Source: Paludibacter sp963678465 (GTDB lineage: Bacteria; Bacteroidota; Bacteroidia; Bacteroidales; Paludibacteraceae). Taken from it: 64,000 nucleotides of DNA. The stretch lies in contig OY782858.1 in assembly GCA_963678465.1 (NCBI GenBank), forward strand, positions 2,666,001 through 2,730,000, read 5' to 3'. How positions within the stretch are numbered: position 1 is the first letter of the stretch; the number at the start of each line of letters is the position of its first letter. Of this stretch, positions 8,616 to 17,851 are shown piece by piece. Under the pieces are notes generated by a model. It searched no databases, was not told where the DNA came from, and saw only the letters and a program-made list of their open reading frames with translations. The position numbers and the translations under genes were made by a program.

Positions 8616-10262
8616 TTATTTTCTTGAATTTAATTCCTCCTGAGTTTTCACTCTTAGTCCGGGATGTTCTTTAGCAATTTGGCGTAATATTTCTTCGGAA
8701 TAACCTGCACGAATAATTCCGGGTGGGATATGCAATTCGTTTTGGAGAAATTTTCCATCTTTTTCCTTTTTTATATTCCCATCCATATATTTCACTAACA
8801 GATACTCTCCGAGTTTCTTCCACGCAGCAGTTGAATTTTCGGCCTGAGTAAGACTGAAATTGGTTAAAAACGCACGTGCTTCGGTTTCCGTCATATTTAC
8901 AGTGGTTTTATCTACAGCAGGAACCAAAGCGTTAAAATCAGTTTCCCAATGTGCCTGTACTTTTTTGATATCGGGCATCATAAAGGAGTATTTCCCGTAA
9001 GCATAATTGGCAACACCGTTGTAAATCCAAAAGGCAGAAGTGGAAGAATATTCAAGCAAATTACCATTTTTCTCATTATAACATTCAGGGATTGAATTGA
9101 TACCACAATACATGGGCACATAGATATTGCTTGCAGCATCATCAACTCCGAACCACAAAATACCGCCGATATAATCGGGTAGCCAATTGCGCATTTGAGC
9201 CACAAAAGTAAAGCCGGTTTGTTGCGTAGCCACGGGACGTTCATGCATATATTCAACACTATCCACCTTGAACGACAATGGGCTGTGGCGCAGTTTACTC
9301 CCAAAAGGCGCGGCAGCAACTCCTTTAGTCATATCAAACTCAGTTCCTTCGTACTGATTGCGCATGTACTCCTTAACGTTTTGAGCACTGATTTTGAAAG
9401 CTGGTTTTATCCACAACGGCATACGTTCGGCAGTTTCACCTTTAACGTAAGTGATGTACTTTTCCATTTCAGGATTTACCTGACGGAAAAAGCTCCATAC
9501 ACGCGCTTCGCAAATACGAAGTGCACTATAATCGAGAGGAGCATAAATATCGGAAAAGCTGAATTCTGAATTTTTACCTTTGAAATAACCTTTTTCGCGC
9601 GCAAAAGCAATTACATCTTCAGAGTAGAGACAACTATTTTTATCGTCGAACGGAAAAGTGGTGATACGCGCCTGATTGGCATGCCCTGAAACACAGTCGT
9701 CAGGGATGCGTTGTGCTACCCATACAGCACCCTTATTGCCGGGGCCTTTTCCTATCATTTCAAGTATCCAAACTTCATTCGGATCGGCAATTGAAAAAGA
9801 TTCACCTGAGCTATAGTAGCCATATTCGGCCACCAAATCAGTCATCACTTTTATTGCTTCGCGCGCATTTCTGGCACGCTGCAAAGTGATGTACATCAAG
9901 CTTCCATAATCAATGATGGCAGTAGTATCAATCAATTCTTCGCGACCACCAAAAGTAGTTTCGCCAATACTCAACTGGTGCTCATTCATATTCCCGATCA
10001 CAGAATAGGTTTGCGCTTCCTGTTTAATTTTCCCCAGGTATTTACCTGTATCCCATTCGGTTACATCAAGCATTGCCCCTTCGGGATAAGTGGCAGCAGG
10101 ATAATGATATAATGCTCCGAACAAAAAATAGGAATCGGCAGAATAGCTAATAAGCGTTGAGCCATCAACAGTTGCATTTTTTCCTACTAAAAAATTTGTG
10201 CACGAAAACGCTACCGTCCAGCTCAACAAAAACAAAGAAACCAATAGAAATCTTTTTATCAT
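8616..10262 (-). CDS. Secreted C69-family dipeptidase
   Basis: 548 aa. A signal peptide (residues 1-20) precedes SCTNFLVGKNATVDGSTLI, the start of mature peptidase family C69 (PepD-like) enzymes, where the Cys becomes the N-terminal nucleophile of an Ntn-hydrolase fold. It probably cleaves dipeptides in the periplasm or outside the cell; the specificity is unknown. It has its own promoter at 10296-10326 and a terminator after it, so it looks monocistronic. Confidence 0.87.
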   Translation of the reverse strand: MIKRFLLVSLFLLSWTVAFSCTNFLVGKNATVDGSTLISYSADSYFLFGALYHYPAATYPEGAMLDVTEWDTGKYLGKIKQEAQTYSVIGNMNEHQLSIGETTFGGREELIDTTAIIDYGSLMYITLQRARNAREAIKVMTDLVAEYGYYSSGESFSIADPNEVWILEMIGKGPGNKGAVWVAQRIPDDCVSGHANQARITTFPFDDKNSCLYSEDVIAFAREKGYFKGKNSEFSFSDIYAPLDYSALRICEARVWSFFRQVNPEMEKYITYVKGETAERMPLWIKPAFKISAQNVKEYMRNQYEGTEFDMTKGVAAAPFGSKLRHSPLSFKVDSVEYMHERPVATQQTGFTFVAQMRNWLPDYIGGILWFGVDDAASNIYVPMYCGINSIPECYNEKNGNLLEYSSTSAFWIYNGVANYAYGKYSFMMPDIKKVQAHWETDFNALVPAVDKTTVNMTETEARAFLTNFSLTQAENSTAAWKKLGEYLLVKYMDGNIKKEKDGKFLQNELHIPPGIIRAGYSEEILRQIAKEHPGLRVKTQEELNSRK

Positions 10263-10295
10263 TGTGTATATATATATTTATATTTTTATAGCTTA

Positions 10296-10326
10296 CAAAG
10301 ATAATCGAAAAAAATTACAAATCAAA
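10296..10326 (-). promoter_or_regulatory. Promoter of the C69 dipeptidase gene
   Basis: On the minus strand TTTG (10326-10323), a 19-bp spacer and TATCTTTG (10303-10296) match the Bacteroidota consensus very well, about 30 bp before the start codon. Confidence 0.75.
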
Positions 10327-10620
10327 ACATATGATTTTGATTTATAAACACATGCAATTAATATTTTATAAAATCCGAAATCACCAAAAAGATATTCAGA
10401 CATTTGTAAACGGCAAAAAATAAAAATCGATTCGGGAAGCCGCATAACCTTGCTTGTGATTTCGATTGACTTTCAGACAATTTAACTTTTGCAGTAGAAA
10501 TCTGAAAAATTCCCAACATCCATCGTCTTATGACTGATGTAAAAGTCAAATTTCCGATTAATTAACTTCATGATTCAAAATACTATTCGAAGATTGAACC
10601 TTTTCTATCTCAATTTTATT

Positions 10621-10628
10621 TACTTTTG
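10621..10628 (+). promoter_or_regulatory. Putative -7 element of the TonB receptor gene
   Basis: TACTTTTG is an exact TAnnTTTG match 30 bp before the ATG at 10659. The nearest TTG (10594) is 24 bp away, slightly longer than usual, so the -33 element is uncertain. Confidence 0.55.
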
Positions 10629-10658
10629 TAGTCGATTTATTATTAAAACCAAAACAGC

Positions 10659-12719
10659 ATGACATTTCTGACTTTATCTTTACTTTTGAGCAGTTCATAT
10701 ATTTCAACTCCAAAATTGCCGGAGCAAACCACTGACTCGGTAAAATTGAACGAACTAACTGTTTTCAGTTTTGCCACCAACCATTTGTCGTTGCCCTATG
10801 TTTCCACCGATAAGAAAACAATTGAAACGAATGATTTTGTAACGCCGGCAGATGCTTTGCACAATCAAACAGGCCTGTGGGTTTCGCGCGACGGCACATG
10901 GGCTACATCGCTGAATGTAAGAGGAATGTCGGAGCAACGGCTTCTCTTTCTGTCCGATGAAGACCGCATTCAGTCAGCCACCGATATTGCCGGTGTTCTG
11001 TCGACTGTTGACATGAACAGTCTCGAAAAAATTGAAGTTGTAAAAGGAGCCAGTTCAGTGCTGTATGGAACAGGCGCTATGGGTGGAATCGTCAATTTTA
11101 TTTCCGAACGCCCCGGCTATTCGGACATATTTAAGACCTCTGGAAAGGTAAGTTCCGGATACCACGCGGTAAATAAACTCCAGACAAATGCTGCTACCGT
11201 TAATTTCACCGATAAAATATGGTACATTACGCTGAACGGAAGTTATCGAACTGCCGACAACACAAAAACGCCTGAAGGAGAATTAAGAAACAGTCAGTTC
11301 AACGACGCTTCGTGGGGATTGAAAGGAGGAATGAAATATGGCAACAAGCAGGAATTACTTGTGAGCTACAACCATTTCCAGGCATGGAATGTGGGAATTC
11401 CGGGAAGCAACTCATTTCCTGCAACAGCTACAGCAAGATATTCGGCCATCAAAAGAAATCAGCTGAGCGCTGAATATATTTTCACAGATATTTCCACGTT
11501 GATCAAAGAATTGCGCATTAAAGCTTATACACAAAACATTAGCCGCGATGTAGAACTAAAACCTAATGCTGCGAACCTTACGCTGCCAGCAAGCTTAAAC
11601 ACAACATCGGGAATTAAGGCCACTTCGAATCTTTATTTCAACAACTACAACACTGTTACGCTCGGCGTCGAAGGTTGGTTGCGCGATTCGGAAACCGGCC
11701 GCATGAAAATAAACATGGGCGCCGACACTACTGTAATTGGCGAAATACCAACGCCTGCATCTCAAATGATGGATGTAGGCATTTTTGCTCTTTATAAAAA
11801 AATAATAGACCCTCGTCACTTACAGTTAAATGCCGGCTTCAGGCTCGACTATGTACGCACTGAAAACGATTCAGCCTTCAATCGTATTTTTAATTATAAA
11901 ATAATTGATGGAGTAAAAGTGGATGTCCCTTTCGCAAAAAATATTCTGTTCTATCCGGGCATTAATCATAACATTTCTTATTCTGCACATGTTGATATGG
12001 AATACAGTCCGGCGAAAAATCAGAAAATTATTTTATCGCTGGCCAATGCCTATAGAGTAGCGTCTATCGAAGAACGATTTAAATACATCGATCTTGGCAA
12101 TGGCATTCACAAGGGAAATCCGAATTTAAAATCGGAACAAGGCTGGTTTTCGAACCTGCGTTACACTTTTGCAAAAAAAAGAATCCTTATAAAAGCCGAT
12201 GTTTTTGCCAACTATCTTTTCGACCTGATTGCCGAAGAAAGAATTTCTGCAACATCGAATGTATACGAATATAAAAACATTGATCAGGCTTTGTTTGCGG
12301 GAGGAGAAATTGAATTCAACGCACTTATAACAAATAGGCTAAAATTCAGCACCAATGCAAGTTATGTATACACACGCGATATGAAAGCCGACACTTCGCT
12401 TCCAATGATTCCACCGGCTCACGGCATGGCAAGTCTCAGCTACAGTGCCGGCAATGTGTTCGAGACTTCTCTTCAAATGGAATGGGCAGCTACTCAGCAT
12501 GAACTGGCAGCTAACGAAACTGCAACAGAAGGGTATGTGGTTTTTAATTACAGAATTAATTCAATGCCTGTTTATGTAAAAAATATTTATTTACAGGCAT
12601 TTGCCGGTATCGATAACGTACTCGACAAAGCCTACAAAAACCATCTGTTTAATAATCGTGGCCTAAACTTTTACGAACCCGGACGCAATATTTTTGTGAA
12701 ACTAAAATTAGGCTGGTAA
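10659..12719 (+). CDS. TonB-dependent outer-membrane receptor
   Basis: 686 aa. A hydrophobic signal sequence (residues 1-17) is followed by a TonB-box-like start (about residues 28-36, LNELTVFSF), a plug domain containing EVVKGASSVLYGTGAMGG, and a 22-strand-type barrel ending in the aromatic C-terminal strand IFVKLKLGW. It takes up an iron chelate, vitamin or similar ligand using TonB energy; there is no carboxypeptidase-like SusC extension. It lies 33 bp before menI on the same strand, so it may share a transcript with the men genes, but no functional link is evident. Confidence 0.9.
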   Translation: MTFLTLSLLLSSSYISTPKLPEQTTDSVKLNELTVFSFATNHLSLPYVSTDKKTIETNDFVTPADALHNQTGLWVSRDGTWATSLNVRGMSEQRLLFLSDEDRIQSATDIAGVLSTVDMNSLEKIEVVKGASSVLYGTGAMGGIVNFISERPGYSDIFKTSGKVSSGYHAVNKLQTNAATVNFTDKIWYITLNGSYRTADNTKTPEGELRNSQFNDASWGLKGGMKYGNKQELLVSYNHFQAWNVGIPGSNSFPATATARYSAIKRNQLSAEYIFTDISTLIKELRIKAYTQNISRDVELKPNAANLTLPASLNTTSGIKATSNLYFNNYNTVTLGVEGWLRDSETGRMKINMGADTTVIGEIPTPASQMMDVGIFALYKKIIDPRHLQLNAGFRLDYVRTENDSAFNRIFNYKIIDGVKVDVPFAKNILFYPGINHNISYSAHVDMEYSPAKNQKIILSLANAYRVASIEERFKYIDLGNGIHKGNPNLKSEQGWFSNLRYTFAKKRILIKADVFANYLFDLIAEERISATSNVYEYKNIDQALFAGGEIEFNALITNRLKFSTNASYVYTRDMKADTSLPMIPPAHGMASLSYSAGNVFETSLQMEWAATQHELAANETATEGYVVFNYRINSMPVYVKNIYLQAFAGIDNVLDKAYKNHLFNNRGLNFYEPGRNIFVKLKLGW

Positions 12720-12752
12720 TAATCATCCCGCTTAAGAAAAACGATAGAAAGA

Positions 12753-13169
12753 ATGCTTACACTCGATCAACTTCAACTACTTAGCAAAGGCACTCTAATG
12801 GAACATTTGGGCATCGAATACGTCGAACTTAGCGAAGGGCGCATTGTAGCTAAAATGCCTGTCGATGAGCGCACTTTTCAGCCCATGAAACGTTTGCATG
12901 GCGGCGCCACCATGGCTTTGGCCGAATCGGTCGGAAGTGCCGGGTCGGTAGCGCTGATTGACCCAACTCGGTATGCCGTTTTAGGTGTTGAAATCAGTGG
13001 AAGCCATGTGGCAACCACCCATGAGCATGAAGTTTTCGGCATTGGAACCATTGTACATCGCGGAAAAACTCAGCATGTTTGGGAAATCCGTGTTGAAGAT
13101 AAAACAGGGAAACTCATTTCGCTTTGCAGGCTAACGAACCGCATTGTTCCTATTCATTCAGGCAAATAA
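12753..13169 (+). CDS. menI: Hotdog thioesterase, probable DHNA-CoA thioesterase
   Basis: 138 aa PaaI/YdiI-type hotdog protein with the typical LHGGATMALAESVGS helix carrying the catalytic Glu. In E. coli and other bacteria this family hydrolyses 1,4-dihydroxy-2-naphthoyl-CoA in menaquinone synthesis. The position 3 bp before menF supports that role over the related enterobactin proofreading or phenylacetyl-CoA thioesterases. Confidence 0.8.
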   Translation: MLTLDQLQLLSKGTLMEHLGIEYVELSEGRIVAKMPVDERTFQPMKRLHGGATMALAESVGSAGSVALIDPTRYAVLGVEISGSHVATTHEHEVFGIGTIVHRGKTQHVWEIRVEDKTGKLISLCRLTNRIVPIHSGK

Positions 13170-13172
13170 AAA

Positions 13173-14303
13173 ATGACTTTCGACAAAGAATCATACGCTG
13201 CACTTTATAAATTGCAAACGGTTTGTTTGCAACAGAACATTCCGTTTGCCTCCTATCGTTTACCGCTCAACCGCGAAATTATCACCGTTGTTCAGCACCA
13301 TTCGATGCCTGAACGACTGGAATCGTTGAATGATTTGCACGAAAAAACAGGTTTTGTGGTTTCGCCGTTTACTGAATCACCCACACACGGCACTTTCTTT
13401 CTGCAACCCGACTGCATGTTTTTTTCGAATGATATTGCAGATGTTTTTATTGAGAAACTGGCAGCCAACCACCGCTTTATTAAGGTTGAGAAACCTAAAA
13501 ACACAATAAAAACTACGCCTTCTGAAGAATTTATTGGTAATGTAAATAATGCCGTTTCGGCCATGAAGGCTAATGAATTTCAGAAAGTAGTGTTATCAAA
13601 AGTACGCGTTGAACAATTACCTGACGGCTTTCAGCCGGAAGAGTTTTTTCTGAAACTTTGCCAGAAATATCCGCATGCTTTTGTGTACATCATGCAGCTT
13701 CCGGAAGTGGGTTGCTGGATAGGTGCAACACCCGAACCACTGCTTGCGATAGAAAACGGAAGCGTAAAAACCGTTTCGCTGGCCGGCACACAAGTGGCCA
13801 CAGAACTGGAAACCGAAGATTACCGATGGAGCAGTAAAGAAATTGAAGAACAGGGAATTGTAACAAATTTTGTGGAGCTAACACTTCGCTCACTACAAAT
13901 TTCGAACATCACCAAAACCGGACCAGAGAACTATAGAGCCGCCAACCTTATTCATCTGAAAACGGCTTTTGAATTTCCACAAACAGATATAGAAAACCGG
14001 CTCAGCGATCTTCTGAAAGCTCTTCACCCTACCCCTTCGGTCGGCGGATTACCAAAAAAAGAAGCGCGTGACTTCATTCTCGCTAACGAACAACACAACC
14101 GTGGCTACTACACCGGCTTTTTCGGTCCTTTGAATATCAACGAAAAAAGTGATGTCTTTGTAAACTTACGCTGTTTACAATTGTTTGATAATAACTTTGT
14201 GCTGTACAGCGGAGCCGGAATTACTTCATCCTCCGTTGCCGAAAAGGAATGGGAAGAAACCGACAATAAAATGCTGACGTTGATGAATGTGATAGCCCCC
14301 TAA
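13173..14303 (+). CDS. menF: Isochorismate synthase
   Basis: 376 aa chorismate-binding enzyme converting chorismate to isochorismate, the entry step of menaquinone synthesis. Family landmarks are GCWIGATPEPLLAI, the SLAGT strand, HPTPSVGGLPKKEA, and the C-terminal GFFGPL and SGAGI motifs. The start lies 3 bp after menI. Its stop codon (14301-14303) falls inside a CCCCCTAAATCCCCC repeat. Confidence 0.92.
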   Translation: MTFDKESYAALYKLQTVCLQQNIPFASYRLPLNREIITVVQHHSMPERLESLNDLHEKTGFVVSPFTESPTHGTFFLQPDCMFFSNDIADVFIEKLAANHRFIKVEKPKNTIKTTPSEEFIGNVNNAVSAMKANEFQKVVLSKVRVEQLPDGFQPEEFFLKLCQKYPHAFVYIMQLPEVGCWIGATPEPLLAIENGSVKTVSLAGTQVATELETEDYRWSSKEIEEQGIVTNFVELTLRSLQISNITKTGPENYRAANLIHLKTAFEFPQTDIENRLSDLLKALHPTPSVGGLPKKEARDFILANEQHNRGYYTGFFGPLNINEKSDVFVNLRCLQLFDNNFVLYSGAGITSSSVAEKEWEETDNKMLTLMNVIAP

Positions 14304-14363
14304 ATCCCCCAAAGGAGGACTCTATATAATAACTTTTCCAAAGTTTTAAACTTTGGAAAAGTT
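14296..14363. repeat. Dispersed-type repeat and near-perfect palindrome between menF and menD
   Basis: First, CCCCCTAAATCCCCCAAAGG (14296-14315) carries the menF stop. It then gives way to an inverted repeat, AACTTTTCCAAAGTTT (14331-14346) against AAACTTTGGAAAAGTT (14348-14363), with one base between 16-bp arms. The hairpin lacks a T tract on the plus strand, so it need not terminate menF transcription. Confidence 0.75.
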
Positions 14364-14396
14364 GAATGATGATAAATGATTAAATCGTAAACAAAA

Positions 14397-16082
14397 ATGA
14401 ATCATTTCCGACAAGGAATCAAAAACATACCCGAAATTTGCGCTCAACATGGCGTTCGTAAAGTTGTAATTGCACCCGGCTCGCGCAATGCTCCGCTAAT
14501 TTTTGCATTTACGGCTCAACCCGACATGGAATGTCTGAGCATCACCGACGAGCGTTCGGCTGCTTATTTTGCATTGGGCATGGCGCAACAAAGTGGCGAA
14601 GCAGTAGCAATTGTCTGCACTTCGGGAACGGCTGTACTTAATTTTGCGCCGGCCATTGCCGAAGCCTATTATCAGAATTTGCCTTTGCTCGTTTTCACCG
14701 CCGACCGTCCCACAGAGCTTATTGATCAGGCTGATGGACAAACACTTCGACAAACTAATATTTTTGCCAACTATATAAAAGCAAGTTTCGGATTGCCTGT
14801 AGAAACAGTTGTAGATGCTGATTTGCAATTTTCCGATCGCCAGATTTCACAGGCCATCGATACAGCTGTTTCGTATCCGCAAGGCCCGGTGCACATCAAC
14901 GTTCCCTTGCGCGAACCAATTTACACAGCCATTCCCGAACATCACAGCAACCCGAAAATAATTAAAACACTCGCTGCTTCGCAAAAATTGAACAACGAAA
15001 GTCTGTCAACTTTACAAAACAGCTGGCTCAAACACAAACGCAAATTAGTGGTTTTCGGTGTTTTCCCTAAAAATGAGTGTTTAAGTGGATTGGCTCAACA
15101 ACTTGCCAATGAGCCGGATGTAGTGGTTATTGCTGAAAATTTATCGAATATAGCAGGCGAAAACATTATTACACAACCTGAATCCTTGTTTTCGCGCATA
15201 AATTCGCTTGAAAGCAATGACTCCTTTGCACCGGATTTACTGATTACCATTGGGCATTCTGTTATCTGCAAGCAATTAAAAATATATCTCCGCAATCATC
15301 AACCTGCGGAACAATGGCAAATCGAATCGTCAATGCCTTATATTGATACATATAAAAGTTTGACAACAGTTATTCCCGGTTATGCAACCGACAGTGTCGG
15401 CCAGATGCCTTTGGGTAAAACCGTAAGCAACTTTTCAGATATTTATCAGCAGGAAATGAGTGAAATCTCAACGCTGCACAAGGAATTTGTAAAAGATGCG
15501 CCAATTTCTGATATGGCGGTAACAATAGAATTACTCGGCCAAATTCCCGCCCAAACCGTATTGCATTTAGCCAACAGCACTTCAGTGCGTTGGACGCAGC
15601 TTTTCCCGGCACGAGCAGATTTGACTTACATTTGCAATCGTGGAACTTCAGGTATCGACGGCAGCATGTCGACAGCGGCCGGTTACGCCTATGCCTCAAA
15701 ACAACCAACCGTTTTTCTGACAGGCGATTTGTCCTTCGTTTACGATTCAAATGCTCTTTGGAACAATTATATCTACAATCAGCTGAAAATTATTGTTATG
15801 AATAATAACGGAGGAAATATTTTCCGTTTTATCGGCGACAAAAAACTAATGGAGAATAGTTTGGAATTTTTCACTACACCACATCAGGTGCAACTTAAAT
15901 CATTGACCGAAGCTTATGGACTTGAATATATTAGTTGTTCTGAAACTAATGAGTTGCCTGGTGCTATTGACAAATTATTAAAAGCAGAAAAAGCAACTGT
16001 TTTAGAAATTTTCACGGATGCTGATTTAAATACAGAGAATTATAAAGGGTATTTTCAGAAAATAAAGACCCCTAACCCCTAA
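14397..16082 (+). CDS. menD: SEPHCHC synthase
   Basis: 561 aa thiamine-diphosphate enzyme that joins 2-oxoglutarate-derived succinic semialdehyde to isochorismate. The N-terminal Pyr domain has VCTSGTAVLNFAPAIAEAYY; the C-terminal PP domain has the ThDP/Mg motif LTGDLSFVYDSNALW then NNNGGNIF. NRGTSGIDGSMSTAAGYA is a family signature. The last residues (KTPNP) and stop are encoded by a CCCCTAACCCCTAAAGGGG repeat, so the C-terminal tail was probably reshaped by repeat insertion. Confidence 0.95.
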   Translation: MNHFRQGIKNIPEICAQHGVRKVVIAPGSRNAPLIFAFTAQPDMECLSITDERSAAYFALGMAQQSGEAVAIVCTSGTAVLNFAPAIAEAYYQNLPLLVFTADRPTELIDQADGQTLRQTNIFANYIKASFGLPVETVVDADLQFSDRQISQAIDTAVSYPQGPVHINVPLREPIYTAIPEHHSNPKIIKTLAASQKLNNESLSTLQNSWLKHKRKLVVFGVFPKNECLSGLAQQLANEPDVVVIAENLSNIAGENIITQPESLFSRINSLESNDSFAPDLLITIGHSVICKQLKIYLRNHQPAEQWQIESSMPYIDTYKSLTTVIPGYATDSVGQMPLGKTVSNFSDIYQQEMSEISTLHKEFVKDAPISDMAVTIELLGQIPAQTVLHLANSTSVRWTQLFPARADLTYICNRGTSGIDGSMSTAAGYAYASKQPTVFLTGDLSFVYDSNALWNNYIYNQLKIIVMNNNGGNIFRFIGDKKLMENSLEFFTTPHQVQLKSLTEAYGLEYISCSETNELPGAIDKLLKAEKATVLEIFTDADLNTENYKGYFQKIKTPNP

Positions 16083-16165
16083 AGGGGAACATCAACCACG
16101 TATCATCTATATGATTTAAAACAAACAATAGTAACTTCTCTTATTCCCCTTTAGGGGTTAGGGGT
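16068..16165. repeat. 22-bp inverted repeat flanking the menD-menB gap
   Basis: ACCCCTAACCCCTAAAGGGG plus AA (16068-16089) is perfectly repeated in inverse orientation at 16144-16165 with 54 bp between. Each arm itself contains a short CCCCTAAAGGGG dyad. The left arm includes the menD stop codon. The same CCCCTAA/CCCC theme recurs after menF. Confidence 0.85.
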
Positions 16166-16178
16166 AATATTTAACAAT

Positions 16179-16994
16179 ATGAGAAACTGGACAACCATTA
16201 AAGAATTCGAAGAAATTAAGTTCGAATATTTCGAAGGAATAGCAAAAATCACCATCAATCGTCCGCGGTACCGCAACGCGTTTACGCCCGATACAATAAA
16301 AGAGATGATTGAAGCCATGGTATTTTGCCGTGACAGCCAGGACATTGCCACTATAATTCTGACAGGCGAAGGCGATAAGGCATTTTGCAGTGGTGGCGAC
16401 ATCAACGTAAAACAAACTGCCGGATATATTGGAAAAGATGGAATTCCACGTCTAAACGTGTTGGATTTACAGAAAATGATTCGCAGTATGCCAAAACCTG
16501 TTGTGGCTATGGTCAACGGATTTGCAATTGGCGGCGGACATGTATTACACGTAGTTTGCGATTTATCCATCGCTTCCGAAAATGCTATTTTCGGACAAAC
16601 GGGTCCAAAAGTTGGAAGTTTCGATGCCGGTTTCGGTTCATCTTATCTGGCCCGTGTTGTGGGACAGAAAAAAGCCCGCGAAATTTGGTTCCTTTGCAAA
16701 CAATACTCGGCTGCCGAAGCTTTGGAAATGGGTTTAGTAAATACCGTGGTGCCGTTTGACCAACTGGAGGACGAAACAGTAGCATGGTGCCAGCAAATGA
16801 TGCAACACAGCCCGCTAACACTTCGTATGATAAAAGCCGGTCTCAACGCCGAACTGGACGGACAAGCCGGAATTCAGGAACTTGCCGGAAATGCCACCAT
16901 GCTTTATTACATGACTGAAGAAGCAAAAGAAGGTAAAAATGCATTTTTAGAAAAACGCAAACCCGACTTTAGCAAGTACCCTAAATTACCGTAA
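16179..16994 (+). CDS. menB: 1,4-dihydroxy-2-naphthoyl-CoA synthase
   Basis: 271 aa crotonase-fold enzyme that closes the second naphthoquinone ring on o-succinylbenzoyl-CoA. It shows FCSGGDINVKQTAGY, AIGGGHVLHVVCDLSIASE (oxyanion hole) and GPKVGSFDAGFGSSYLAR, all characteristic of MenB rather than generic enoyl-CoA hydratases. It is separated from menD by 96 bp of repeat-bearing DNA and closed by a hairpin at 17003-17045. Confidence 0.95.
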   Translation: MRNWTTIKEFEEIKFEYFEGIAKITINRPRYRNAFTPDTIKEMIEAMVFCRDSQDIATIILTGEGDKAFCSGGDINVKQTAGYIGKDGIPRLNVLDLQKMIRSMPKPVVAMVNGFAIGGGHVLHVVCDLSIASENAIFGQTGPKVGSFDAGFGSSYLARVVGQKKAREIWFLCKQYSAAEALEMGLVNTVVPFDQLEDETVAWCQQMMQHSPLTLRMIKAGLNAELDGQAGIQELAGNATMLYYMTEEAKEGKNAFLEKRKPDFSKYPKLP

Positions 16995-17002
16995 TCGAAA
17001 TT

Positions 17003-17045
17003 TTTCACTTCATACGATGATGCAGAGTCATCGTATGAAGTGAAA
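17003..17045. terminator. Hairpin between convergent menB and DUF4256 gene
   Basis: A perfect 18-bp stem, TTTCACTTCATACGATGA (17003-17020) with its complement at 17028-17045, has a 7-base loop. The flanking T runs are short, but the position between convergent stops fits a bidirectional terminator. Confidence 0.75.
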
Positions 17046-17048
17046 GTT

Positions 17049-17618
17049 TCAAACCCTCAACAATCCCCGAAAACCTCTGACTGCATAATAAGACTGGGCG
17101 CCATTGTGGAATACAAAAACATGCCCATAGCGAAATTCGGCAAAAATAGCTCCACCAAGCTGGCGTATGTCCGAAGGTGTTTTTAGCCAACTCGAAGTTT
17201 TGGTGTCGAACTTTCCAAATTGTTGAAGCTCTCTGTATTGTTCCTCGTCCAATAATTCCACGCCCATTTCGGCAGCAACATCCAACGCACTATTTTCAGG
17301 TTTGAATTCCTTTCGGGCATCTAAAGCTTCTCTGTCGTAACACAAACTGCGCCTGCCTTTGGGAGTTTCAGCCGAACAGTCGCAAAAAACATATTCATTA
17401 TTAGTATTGTCGTATTTGACAACATCCGGCTCACCACCTGTGCTTTCCATTGCATAAAGACTTCTGAGTTTTAATGGCATTGCTTCGAGTTTTGCCTCTA
17501 ATTTCCCCCAATTTATATCGGGATGTCGGTGCATATTTGAATCAAAACGCGACTTCAGTATTTTAATGATTTCCTGTTTTTGCTCCTCTTCAAGCTCATG
17601 ATTTAAATTTAGTGGCAT
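17049..17618 (-). CDS. DUF4256-type protein
   Basis: 189 aa, soluble and rather acidic, matching the DUF4256 family by its conserved blocks: YAMESTGGEPDVV, FCDCSAETPKGRRSLCYDREAL, and the C-terminal FGGAIF-like GGAIFAEFRYGHVFVFHNGA. No function is known. It lies on the strand opposite to the men genes, between menB and menA, and so splits the men cluster. Start taken at 17618; nothing upstream in frame looks better. Confidence 0.7.
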   Translation of the reverse strand: MPLNLNHELEEEQKQEIIKILKSRFDSNMHRHPDINWGKLEAKLEAMPLKLRSLYAMESTGGEPDVVKYDNTNNEYVFCDCSAETPKGRRSLCYDREALDARKEFKPENSALDVAAEMGVELLDEEQYRELQQFGKFDTKTSSWLKTPSDIRQLGGAIFAEFRYGHVFVFHNGAQSYYAVRGFRGLLRV

Positions 17619-17773
17619 AAATTTGTGATTTAAGTTTTAATAATGAAACACATTTTATAAGCTTGTATTTTTGAATAAAAAAGTGGACCGTAAAATTTAA
17701 TATCTAAACAATTTCGGTTCTATTAAGTTTTAAGGAGAGATATATTGGATAGCTTATAGTTTATTTGCTGCAA

Positions 17774-17804
17774 TTGAATTACATTTTAAAAACTCTATCT
17801 TTGT
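17774..17804 (+). promoter_or_regulatory. Promoter of menA
   Basis: TTG (17774-17776), a 20-bp spacer and TATCTTTG (17797-17804) match the Bacteroidota consensus exactly, 47 bp before the menA ATG. It gives menA, and possibly the RhuM-Fic, menC and menE genes, transcription independent of menF-menB. Confidence 0.8.
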
Positions 17805-17851
17805 ACTTTATTTCACACATAAAAAACTAACAGATACACCCGCAACTCTTT

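Larger units (their letters stand above)
10263..10658. other. Intergenic region between divergent C69 peptidase and TonB receptor genes
   Basis: About 400 bp of AT-rich sequence holding promoters at both ends. A 63-codon frame on the minus strand in the middle has no recognisable features and no typical start context. I see no RNA gene or repeat. Confidence 0.5.

Noticed and set aside
10358..10549. 63-codon open frame on the minus strand in the C69-TonB receptor gap
   Set aside because: No recognisable domain, no fitting promoter or start context, and it overlaps AT-rich intergenic sequence.
16068..16165. Terminal inverted repeats of a small insertion element
   Set aside because: Only 54 bp lie between the arms, there is no transposase or clear target-site duplication, and the arm motif fits a dispersed repeat better.
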